This document shows, piece after piece, positions 1 through 5,910 of a stretch of 6,197 nucleotides of DNA (positions are counted from its first letter, which is position 1; every line of letters begins with the position of its first letter). The notes under the pieces were generated by a model that did no database searches, was not told the DNA's origin, and saw only the letters and a list, made by a program, of their open reading frames with translations. A program made the position numbers and the translations under genes. Source of the stretch: Actinomycetes bacterium (GTDB lineage Bacteria > Actinomycetota > Actinomycetes > Mycobacteriales > Micromonosporaceae); NCBI GenBank assembly GCA_023437285.1, contig JAEZGP010000207.1, positions 1 to 6,197 on the forward strand, read 5' to 3'.

Positions 1-1212
1 GTCGGCGCGCTCGCCGCCGGGGCACGCTCCGACAGCGACAGCGACAGCGACAGCGCGACCTCGCCCGGGCCGCACGACGCCATCCCCTTCTACGGCGAGC
101 ATCAGGCCGGGATCGTCACCCCGGCCCAGGACCGGCTGCACTTCGTCGCGTTCGACGTCATCACGGATGACCGGGCGAGGCTCGTGAACATGCTGCGGGA
201 CTGGACGCTGGCCGCCGCGCGGATGACCGCGGGCCTCGACGCCGGGGCGCTCGGCGCCGTCGGCGGCCCGGCGCAGGCCCCGCCGCAGGACACCGGGGAG
301 GCGCTGGGCCTGCCGCCGTCGCAGCTGACGCTCACGTTCGGCGTCGGCGGCAGCCTGTTCCGCGACGCGAAGGGACGCGACCGGTTCGGCATCGCCGCCA
401 AGCGGCCCGCCGCGCTGGAGGACCTGCCGCACTTCCCGGGCGACGCGCTGCGGCCCGAGATCTCGGGCGGCGACCTGTGCGTGCAGGCGTGCGCCCAGGA
501 CCCGCAGGTGGCCGTACACGCGGTGCGTAACCTCGCGCGTCTCGGCATGGGCGTGGTGAGCGTGCGGTACTCGCAGCTGGGCTTCGGGCGTACGTCGTCG
601 ACGTCGACCGCGCAGGCGACCCCGCGCAACCTCATGGGTTTCAAGGACGGTACGGCCAACCTCAAGGCCGAGGAGACCGACCAGCTCCGCGAACACCTCT
701 GGGTGGCCGCCGGCGACGGTACGGACTGGATGACGGGCGGCACCTACCTCGTCACCCGCAAGATCCGCATGACGATCGAAACCTGGGACCGGACCTCCCT
801 CGCCGAGCAGGAGGCCATCTTCGGCCGCGACAAGGGCGAAGGCGCGCCGCTGTCCGGCGGCAAGGAGTTCGACGAGCCCGATTTCGCGAAGGCCGGCGCC
901 GACGGCGAACCGCTCATCGCGGACGTCGCGCACGTCCGGCTCGCCCATCCGAGCACCAACGGCGGCGCGCGGATGCTGCGGCGCGGGTACAACTTCGTCG
1001 ACGGCTCCGACGGGCTCGGTCGCCTCGACGCGGGGCTGTTCTTCATGTCGTACCAGCGCGACGCGCACAAGCAGTACGTGCCCGTGCAGCGCAACCTCGC
1101 CCGGCACGACATCCTCAACGAGTACATCCGGCACGTGTCCAGCGGCCTGTTCGCCATCCCGCCGGGGGTGCGCGACGCCGCCGACTTCTGGGGCGGCGGC
1201 CTGTTCGGTTAG
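1..1212 (+). CDS. efeB: EfeB-like DyP-type haem peroxidase / deferrochelatase (5'-partial)
   Basis: The frame is open from base 1 to the TAG at 1210-1212, giving 403 residues; the true start lies upstream. Residues 1-8 (VGALAAGA) look like the end of a signal-peptide core, followed by a DS repeat. Mature EfeB-like sequence begins near residues 32-40 (FYGEHQAGI), which is typical of the family. The DyP GxxDG motif is GFKDG at residues 213-217, with the catalytic distal Asp at 216. The proximal haem-ligand His is the first His of AHVRLAHP (residue 311), and the distal Arg lies in MLRRGYNF (residues 325-332). Family knowledge: EfeB is a Tat-exported haem b peroxidase of the EfeUOB ferrous-iron uptake system, also reported to release iron from haem, although that activity is debated. 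The efeO and efeU genes would be expected upstream, outside the window. An alternative is a generic A-type DyP peroxidase. The family call is secure; the symbol rests on the FYGEHQAGI region and overall fit. Confidence 0.93.
   Translation, partial: VGALAAGARSDSDSDSDSATSPGPHDAIPFYGEHQAGIVTPAQDRLHFVAFDVITDDRARLVNMLRDWTLAAARMTAGLDAGALGAVGGPAQAPPQDTGEALGLPPSQLTLTFGVGGSLFRDAKGRDRFGIAAKRPAALEDLPHFPGDALRPEISGGDLCVQACAQDPQVAVHAVRNLARLGMGVVSVRYSQLGFGRTSSTSTAQATPRNLMGFKDGTANLKAEETDQLREHLWVAAGDGTDWMTGGTYLVTRKIRMTIETWDRTSLAEQEAIFGRDKGEGAPLSGGKEFDEPDFAKAGADGEPLIADVAHVRLAHPSTNGGARMLRRGYNFVDGSDGLGRLDAGLFFMSYQRDAHKQYVPVQRNLARHDILNEYIRHVSSGLFAIPPGVRDAADFWGGGLFG
31..54 (+). repeat. (GACAGC)4 hexanucleotide tandem repeat
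   Basis: Four perfect head-to-tail copies of GACAGC encode Asp-Ser four times (residues 11-18 of the visible efeB product). The tract lies between the apparent end of the signal-peptide core and the start of the conserved DyP domain, a linker where length change should be tolerated. A change in copy number would add or remove two residues without shifting the frame. Confidence 0.9.
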
Positions 1213-2402
1213 GGGCGCTCGGCGGGTACCGGCGGCGGATAGTTCGGCGGCGCGTAGCTCGGCGTCGGTTCGTTCGGCGGCGGGTAGTTCGGCGGCGGGT
1301 AGGGCGCCTGCTGGTGCGGCGGCGGGTACGGCGGTTGCGGGTACGGGTGTTGCGGGTACGGCGGTTGGGGGTTGCCCTTGCCGTTGCGGGGGGCGCGGGG
1401 CGGCGGGAGGGTCAGGGCGATCTGGGTCAGCTCGGGCCAGACCAGGGCCGCCCGCGTGCGGACGGCGGCCAGCCGCTGCAAGGCCCGGCGGTGGCGTTCG
1501 GCGTGCACCGTGGCCAGGTAGGCCCAGCCGGGCATGCCGGGCGGGGGCGGTGGGTTGGTCACGGCCGCGACCTCGGCGGCCAACGCGTGACCCAGCTGCG
1601 TACGGGCCGGCTCGCGCAACTGCTTGTTACGGGCCAGGAAGTGGCGCACGGCGAGCGCCAGGTTGTCGTCGACGCCGGCGAGGTCGAGGGTCGAGGCCCA
1701 CGCGGCGTACCCGGGCGGCATGCTCGGCACCCAGCCCCACCCCTGCGGGGCCCGTTCGTGGATGACCAGCGTGCCGGCGGCGTAGTCACCCAGCCGCTTG
1801 CCGGTCGGGCTGACCACCATCGTGGTCAGGCACGCCAGCCAGGTCAGCGGCGGGGCAAGCATGCCCGGCCACTCGATCGCCGCGCCGACCAGGCCGCGGG
1901 TCATGGCGTGGCGGAACCGGATCGGGCCGCCGTCGTCGCGGACCACCCGCAGGCCGAGGAGCGCCTTGCCGGCCGAGCGGCCCTGCGTGAGCAGCTCCAT
2001 CACGACGGGGAAGCCGAGCACCACGAGGACCAGCGAGATGATCACGAGCGCCTGCGCCAGGGAGCCGTCGAACTCGACGGCACCGGTCGTGGAGAGCAGC
2101 CCCACGAGGAAGAACAGCCCGAAGACGACCACGAACGCCAGCATGATCTGCAGGACCACGTCGATCAGGCGGGCCAGCATGCGCGACCCGAGCCGGGCGA
2201 CCCGCATCTCCAGCCGGATAGCGTCGCCGGTGACGAACCGGGCCGACGCGCCACGGTCGGTCAGCGGCGAGGCGGGATCCTCGAACCGTGCCGGCCGCCC
2301 GGTGCCGGCAGGGGAGGACGCCGTTGGCGGCGGGGCCGTGGCGAGGGCCGTGCGGGCGTCGATGGGGGCGGCCACGTCGGGGGTCACCCGTACAGTGTCC
2401 AC
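1209..2402 (-). CDS. RDD-family membrane protein with Pro/Tyr-rich C-terminal tail
   Basis: A 397-residue protein of unknown function. The RDD core spans residues 65-215: an Arg/Asp-bearing first helix (ARLIDVVL, with Arg78 and Asp81), the loop GRSAGKALLGLRVVRDDGG (141-159), and TGKRLGDYAAGTLVI (200-214). Hydrophobic segments at about 82-103, 115-136 and 180-198 suggest three membrane helices, the usual RDD number. Residues 1-60 are Ala/Pro-rich and probably disordered. Residues 225-340 look helical, and residues 343-397 form a Pro/Tyr-rich tail, so the protein is much larger than a bare RDD domain. The start is GTG at 2400-2402, with a GGAG (2413-2416, minus strand) 10 nt upstream; this is the first start in the frame but is only moderately supported. 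It is divergent from the SpoIIM-like gene. Some RDD proteins are reported to have transport-related roles, but nothing here gives a substrate. The family call is firm and the function is unknown. Confidence 0.9.
   Translation of the reverse strand: MDTVRVTPDVAAPIDARTALATAPPPTASSPAGTGRPARFEDPASPLTDRGASARFVTGDAIRLEMRVARLGSRMLARLIDVVLQIMLAFVVVFGLFFLVGLLSTTGAVEFDGSLAQALVIISLVLVVLGFPVVMELLTQGRSAGKALLGLRVVRDDGGPIRFRHAMTRGLVGAAIEWPGMLAPPLTWLACLTTMVVSPTGKRLGDYAAGTLVIHERAPQGWGWVPSMPPGYAAWASTLDLAGVDDNLALAVRHFLARNKQLREPARTQLGHALAAEVAAVTNPPPPPGMPGWAYLATVHAERHRRALQRLAAVRTRAALVWPELTQIALTLPPPRAPRNGKGNPQPPYPQHPYPQPPYPPPHQQAPYPPPNYPPPNEPTPSYAPPNYPPPVPAERP
1212..1376 (-). repeat. Pro/Tyr-rich repeat tail of the RDD protein (15-bp period)
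   Basis: This stretch encodes the last 55 residues of the RDD protein, with about 27 Pro and 7 Tyr. At DNA level there are three adjacent 15-bp units at 1322-1336, 1337-1351 and 1352-1366; the outer two are identical and the middle one is diverged. There is also a perfect tandem 15-bp duplication at 1272-1286 and 1287-1301. The units encode pentapeptides of the PYPQP/PYPQH and NYPPP kind. The 15-bp period keeps the frame, so copy number can change by slippage without breaking the gene. Confidence 0.88.
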
Positions 2403-2470
2403 GACCGGTACGCTCCATGGGTTCCCGTACTCCCCGCTGTTTGTCCGCGGCCCGCACCCCGGGAGTCCGA
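2403..2470. promoter_or_regulatory. Divergent intergenic region between RDD and SpoIIM-like genes
   Basis: These 68 bp must hold the 5' signals of both divergent genes unless transcription starts inside a coding region. No convincing -35/-10 pair was found on either strand. CGTAC or its complement GTACG occurs at 2389-2393, 2408-2412 and 2426-2430, with starts 19 and 18 nt apart, so adjacent copies form short inverted repeats with 13-14-nt loops. They could be operator half-sites, but GTAC is common throughout the window, so this may be chance. The promoter role follows from gene orientation only. Confidence 0.45.
2461..2465 (+). promoter_or_regulatory. Ribosome binding site deciding the TTG start of the SpoIIM-like gene
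   Basis: GGGAG lies 5 nt upstream of a TTG at 2471-2473. The in-frame ATG at 2417-2419 has no comparable site and would add 18 residues unlike the family. The protein from the TTG begins with an M-D-L-D-A-F-V pattern, which I recall as the usual start in actinobacterial relatives. Confidence 0.7.
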
Positions 2471-3469
2471 TTGGACCTGGACGCGTTCGTCACCGAGCAC
2501 AGCGCCGAGTGGCGACGGTTGCAGTCGCTGGTCAGGCGGCGCCGTCGCACCTTGACGGCCGCCGACGTGGACGACCTTGTCGTGCTCTACCGACGCACCG
2601 CCGCGCACCTGTCCGTCGTGCAGAGCCGCTCGCCCGACCCGGTCCTCGTGGCGTGGCTGTCGCGGCTGGTGCTCGACGCGCGCGGCAAGCTGACCCCGTC
2701 GACGGGCGCGAACTGGTCGTCGTTCATCCGGTTCTGGATCAGTTCATTTCCGGGCGAGGTCTACCGGGCACGACGGTGGGTGTTCGGCGTGGCGGCGGCG
2801 TTCATCGCCGTGGCGGCGGTCCTGATCGCCGTGTTCACCGACCCCGAGCGCCAGCTGATGCTGCTGAATCAGGGCGAGATCAACTCGCTCGTCGAGCGGG
2901 ACTTCGCGGCGTACTACTCCAGCGACGCGCCGCAGAACTTCTCGTTCGCGGTGTGGACCAACAACTCGTGGGTGAGCGCTATCTGCCTGGCCGGCGGCAT
3001 GCTCGTGCTGCCCGCCGTCTACGTGCTCTGGAACAACGTGTTCAACCTCGGCCTCGTCGGCGGCATCATGATCGGTCACGGGCGGTCCGACACATTCTTC
3101 GGCCTGCTCCTGGTGCACGGCATGCTGGAGCTGACCTGCATCTTCGTGGCTGCGGGGGTGGGGCTGCGGGTCGCGTGGGCGTGGCTGGCGCCGGGGCGTT
3201 ACCTGACCCGGGGGCAGGCGTTCGCGCGGGCCGGGCGCTCGGCCATCGTCGTCGCGCTCGGGCTGGTGCCCGTCCTGTTGATCAGCGGGTTCGTCGAGGG
3301 CTTCGTGACGCCGTCCATGCTGCCCACCGTGATCAAGTTGGTCCTCGGCGCGATCGTGTGGCTCGCCTTCCTCGCGTACGTCCTGGTGGGCGGCATGGTG
3401 GCCGAGCGTTCCGGGCAACTCGCCGACCTCGACGAGCTGGACCGGGAGGCGCTCGCCCCGACCGTCTGA
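2471..3469 (+). CDS. SpoIIM/DUF95-family stage II sporulation protein M-like membrane protein
   Basis: A 332-residue multi-pass membrane protein; the length fits actinobacterial members of the family. Residues 1-100 are charged, probably helical and cytoplasmic. Hydrophobic segments follow at about 103-122, 168-187, 207-232, 256-274 and 287-310. Family hallmarks are visible: NNVFNLGLVGG (188-198), the HGxxEL motif as HGMLEL (216-221), and FVEGFVTP (274-281). The segment around 125-165 is polar, lies between the first two membrane helices and may face outside. In Bacillus, SpoIIM works in engulfment with SpoIID and SpoIIP. Actinobacterial relatives beside MoxR/DUF58 genes have no demonstrated sporulation role, so the symbol is withheld. 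The TTG start is chosen from the GGGAG at 2461-2465. The gene is divergent from RDD and converges on the DUF58 gene with a 12-bp gap. The family call is firm; the role is inferred only from context. Confidence 0.92.
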   Translation: MDLDAFVTEHSAEWRRLQSLVRRRRRTLTAADVDDLVVLYRRTAAHLSVVQSRSPDPVLVAWLSRLVLDARGKLTPSTGANWSSFIRFWISSFPGEVYRARRWVFGVAAAFIAVAAVLIAVFTDPERQLMLLNQGEINSLVERDFAAYYSSDAPQNFSFAVWTNNSWVSAICLAGGMLVLPAVYVLWNNVFNLGLVGGIMIGHGRSDTFFGLLLVHGMLELTCIFVAAGVGLRVAWAWLAPGRYLTRGQAFARAGRSAIVVALGLVPVLLISGFVEGFVTPSMLPTVIKLVLGAIVWLAFLAYVLVGGMVAERSGQLADLDELDREALAPTV

Positions 3470-3481
3470 GCGGGCGGGGCG

Positions 3482-4873
3482 CTACAGGCGTCCGGCGGCC
3501 TTCAGCGACAGGTACAGGTCGGCGACGTCCGAGGCGAACCGGTGCGCGGGTGCGTCGACCACCTGGACGCCCGCGCGGGTGAGCGCGGCCCGCACGCGGG
3601 CCAGCTCGGCGAGCGCCTTCTCGGCGGCCGCGGCGGTGTGCAGCTGCGCGGCCGTTCCCCGGCCGGCGGCCAACGCCTCCAGCGACGGGTCGTGCACGGC
3701 GGCCACGATGACGGTGTGCTTGGCGACGAGCTGCGGCAGGACGGGCAGCAGCCCTTCGCCCAGCGCGCCGGGGTCCAGGGTGGTGAACAGCACCACGAGG
3801 GCGCGCTTGCGTTCCAGCCGCAGCACCTCGGCCACGACCCGGCCGAAGTCGGTTTCCACCAGGGCCGGTTGCAGGCCGGCCAGGGCCTTGGTCAGGCGGG
3901 GCAGCAGGGTCCGCTTGACGGACGTGGAGACGCTGGAGCGTACCTCGGTGTCGCAGGCGAGCAGGTCGACGCGGTCGTCGGCGTGCGAGGCGAGCGCCGC
4001 CAGCAACAGCGCGGCGTCGATCGCGGCGTCGAGGCGCGGCTCACCGGCGAGCGGGTCGCCCTCGCCTACCTGGTCGGGTGCGCCGGGCGCCACCGTGCCG
4101 ACGCGGCCCGCGCTGGTGCGGCCGGTGTCGAGGACGCACAGTACGCGCCGGTCGCGTTCGGGCCGCCACTGCTTGACGGCCACGTGCTCGCGGCGGGCGC
4201 TGCCGCGCCAGTCGATCGACCGTACGTCGTCGCCGATGACGTAGTCGCGCAGCGAGTCGAACTCCGTACCCTGACCGCGGCCGCGCGTGACGACCTGGCC
4301 GTCGATGACGCGCAGGCGCGACAGCTTCTCGGGCAGGAACCGCCGCGACGTGAACGGTGGCAGCGCCGTCACCGTCCATCGTGGAGTCGCCTTGGCGGCG
4401 AGGCGGCGGCCGGTCTGCCGGTACGCCAGCCCGATCGGCCCGTACGAGCGGACCGTCACCCGGGCGGCCGGCCGATCGCCCCGGCGGGTCGGGGTGAGCC
4501 GGGTGTCGATGGCCCGCGTCTCGCCCGGCCCGGCGTCGACGTCATGGGCGTACGGCCCTTCCGCGCCGGCGGAGGGTACCCACCCGTCGCGGACCACGGC
4601 CCGCAGGTGGCGGTTGGACCGGTTGGTGACCGTGAGCCGGACGGTGACCGACTCGCCCAGGCGCACCTGGGTGGGTCCGCCGCGGCCCAGCCGCACGTCC
4701 GTCAGGGGTACGGCGGCCCACCAGTCCAGCGCGGTGACGGCCGCGACGAGGAGCACGGCGGCGAGCAGCGCCCACCAGAGCCAGGCCGAGCCGCCCGCGT
4801 CAACCAGGCCGGCGACCGCGACCGCCGCGCCGCCCACGATCCCGAGCAGTACGGCCACCCGCCAGGTGATCAT
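3482..4873 (-). CDS. DUF58 / vWA-like domain membrane-anchored protein
   Basis: A 463-residue protein. Two hydrophobic helices (about 6-24 and 31-49) anchor it in the membrane, followed by a beta-rich region (about 55-175) and then the DUF58 hallmark EFDSLRDYVIGDD (204-216) with RSIDW (218-222). A vWA-like fold follows from about residue 243, with the MIDAS-position strand VLCVLDTGRTSAG (244-256); Asp249 is the expected metal-ligand Asp, but Gly251 and Thr253 replace the classical serines. FTTLDPG further on fits the later vWA strand. The start is ATG at 4871-4873, overlapping the moxR stop as ATGA. No Shine-Dalgarno is visible upstream, so translation probably depends on coupling to moxR. 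Longer readings into the moxR region lack family sequence. Family knowledge: DUF58 proteins are the usual partners of MoxR ATPases, probably as client or adaptor. The family call is secure; the function is unknown. Confidence 0.93.
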   Translation of the reverse strand: MITWRVAVLLGIVGGAAVAVAGLVDAGGSAWLWWALLAAVLLVAAVTALDWWAAVPLTDVRLGRGGPTQVRLGESVTVRLTVTNRSNRHLRAVVRDGWVPSAGAEGPYAHDVDAGPGETRAIDTRLTPTRRGDRPAARVTVRSYGPIGLAYRQTGRRLAAKATPRWTVTALPPFTSRRFLPEKLSRLRVIDGQVVTRGRGQGTEFDSLRDYVIGDDVRSIDWRGSARREHVAVKQWRPERDRRVLCVLDTGRTSAGRVGTVAPGAPDQVGEGDPLAGEPRLDAAIDAALLLAALASHADDRVDLLACDTEVRSSVSTSVKRTLLPRLTKALAGLQPALVETDFGRVVAEVLRLERKRALVVLFTTLDPGALGEGLLPVLPQLVAKHTVIVAAVHDPSLEALAAGRGTAAQLHTAAAAEKALAELARVRAALTRAGVQVVDAPAHRFASDVADLYLSLKAAGRL

Positions 4874-5910
4874 CGTGGCGCCGGCACCGTCGCGAGCAGC
4901 GCCTCGAGCACCGCGTCGGCGGTCGTGCCCTCCAGTTCGGCCTCGTGGCGCACCCGGATGCGGTGGCGCAGCGCCGGGCGGGTCACGGCCTTCACGTCGT
5001 CGGGGGTGACGTGCCCGCGGCCGACCAGCCACGCGTACGCCTTGGCGGCGTTGAGGACGGCCGTCGCGCCGCGCGGCGAGGCGCCCAGCTCCAGCGACGG
5101 GGCCATCCGGGTGGCCCGGCACAGGTCCACGATGTAGGCCAGGACGACGTCGGCGACCTGTACCCGTTGCAGCGCGTTGCGGGCGACGGCCAGGTCGGTG
5201 CCGGTGGCGACCGGCCGTACGCCGACGGACGCGAGGTCGCGGGGGTCGAAGCCCTGGTGGTGCGCGCGCAGGACGCCGAGTTCCTCGTCGCGGTTGGGCA
5301 GCGGGACGGTCAGTTTGAACAGGAACCTGTCGAGCTGCGCCTCGGGCAGGGGATAGGTGCCCTCGTACTCGATGGGGTTCTGGGTGGCGGCGACGAGGAA
5401 CGGGTCGGGCAGCGGGCGGGGCCGACCCTCGACCGACACCTGGCGCTCCTCCATGACCTCCAGCAGCGCCGACTGCGTCTTCGGCGGCGTGCGGTTGATC
5501 TCGTCGGCGAGCAGCAGGTTCGTGAAGACCGGGCCCTCGCGGAAGACGAACTCGGCGGTGCGCGAGTCGAAGATCAGCGAGCCGGTCACGTCGCCGGGCA
5601 TGAGGTCGGGGGTGAACTGCACCCGCTTGGTGTCCAGGCTGATGGCGGCGGCCAGCGTACGGATGAGCAGCGTCTTGGCGACGCCGGGTACGCCCTCCAG
5701 CAGCACGTGCCCGCGGCAGAGCAGGGCGAGCACGAGGCCGGTCACCGTGGCGTCCTGCCCGACGACCGCCTTGGAGATCTCGGCGCGCAGCCGGCCGAGC
5801 GCCGCCCGGGCCGCGTCCTCGGCGCCTGGCGAGAGGTGTGGCGCGCTGCCCGTGAGGTTGGCCGGTGGCGCGGCGGGGCGGGTCGTGTCGAGGTCCGCTA
5901 TGTCTGTCAC
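4870..5910 (-). CDS. MoxR-family AAA+ ATPase
   Basis: A 346-residue cytoplasmic AAA+ ATPase, close to the usual MoxR size. Motifs from the GTG start: Walker A GVPGVAKT (73-80), Walker B LLLADE (132-137) followed by INRTPPKTQSALLEVMEE (138-155), sensor 1 in AATQNP (174-179), the arginine-finger region EAQLDRF (190-196), and sensor 2 in GASPRG (276-281) within the C-terminal helical lid. All key residues are present, so it should bind and hydrolyse ATP. The start is GTG at 5908-5910 with GGAGGA 5 nt upstream (5916-5921, minus strand). It overlaps the upstream stop as GTGA and the downstream DUF58 start as ATGA, so the three genes are one operon. MoxR proteins are thought to be chaperones remodelling vWA-domain partners; DUF58 is the obvious partner here. 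The specific client is unknown. No symbol is given because several MoxR paralogues usually coexist. Confidence 0.95.
   Translation of the reverse strand: MTDIADLDTTRPAAPPANLTGSAPHLSPGAEDAARAALGRLRAEISKAVVGQDATVTGLVLALLCRGHVLLEGVPGVAKTLLIRTLAAAISLDTKRVQFTPDLMPGDVTGSLIFDSRTAEFVFREGPVFTNLLLADEINRTPPKTQSALLEVMEERQVSVEGRPRPLPDPFLVAATQNPIEYEGTYPLPEAQLDRFLFKLTVPLPNRDEELGVLRAHHQGFDPRDLASVGVRPVATGTDLAVARNALQRVQVADVVLAYIVDLCRATRMAPSLELGASPRGATAVLNAAKAYAWLVGRGHVTPDDVKAVTRPALRHRIRVRHEAELEGTTADAVLEALLATVPAPR

Noticed and set aside
2288..2470. Longer SpoIIM-like starts at 2288 (GTG) or 2417 (ATG)
   Set aside because: The first would overlap the RDD gene by over 100 bp and the second adds residues unlike the family without a ribosome site; TTG at 2471 has GGGAG at 5-nt spacing.
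1314..2555. Long plus-strand open frame opposite the RDD gene
   Set aside because: It is an Arg/Gly/His-rich shadow of the RDD gene caused by high GC; it has no recognisable domain, and the opposite strand has a clear RDD family match.
2471..3469. A sporulation role for the SpoIIM-like protein
   Set aside because: The family name comes from Bacillus; neighbours here are MoxR/DUF58 genes and no other sporulation gene is visible, so only the family is stated.
1798..3582. A 594-residue plus-strand frame crossing the RDD and SpoIIM-like genes
   Set aside because: The composition is Arg/Ala/Pro-rich with no family pattern, and it runs over two well-supported genes in other frames.
4874..5122. 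N-terminal extension of the DUF58 protein to a start at 5120-5122
   Set aside because: The extra sequence lies inside moxR and looks like a shadow; the ATG in the ATGA overlap starts directly at the first membrane helix.
3542..5137. Long plus-strand frame opposite the DUF58 gene and part of moxR
   Set aside because: This is a GC-driven shadow; the minus strand carries clear DUF58 and MoxR motifs.
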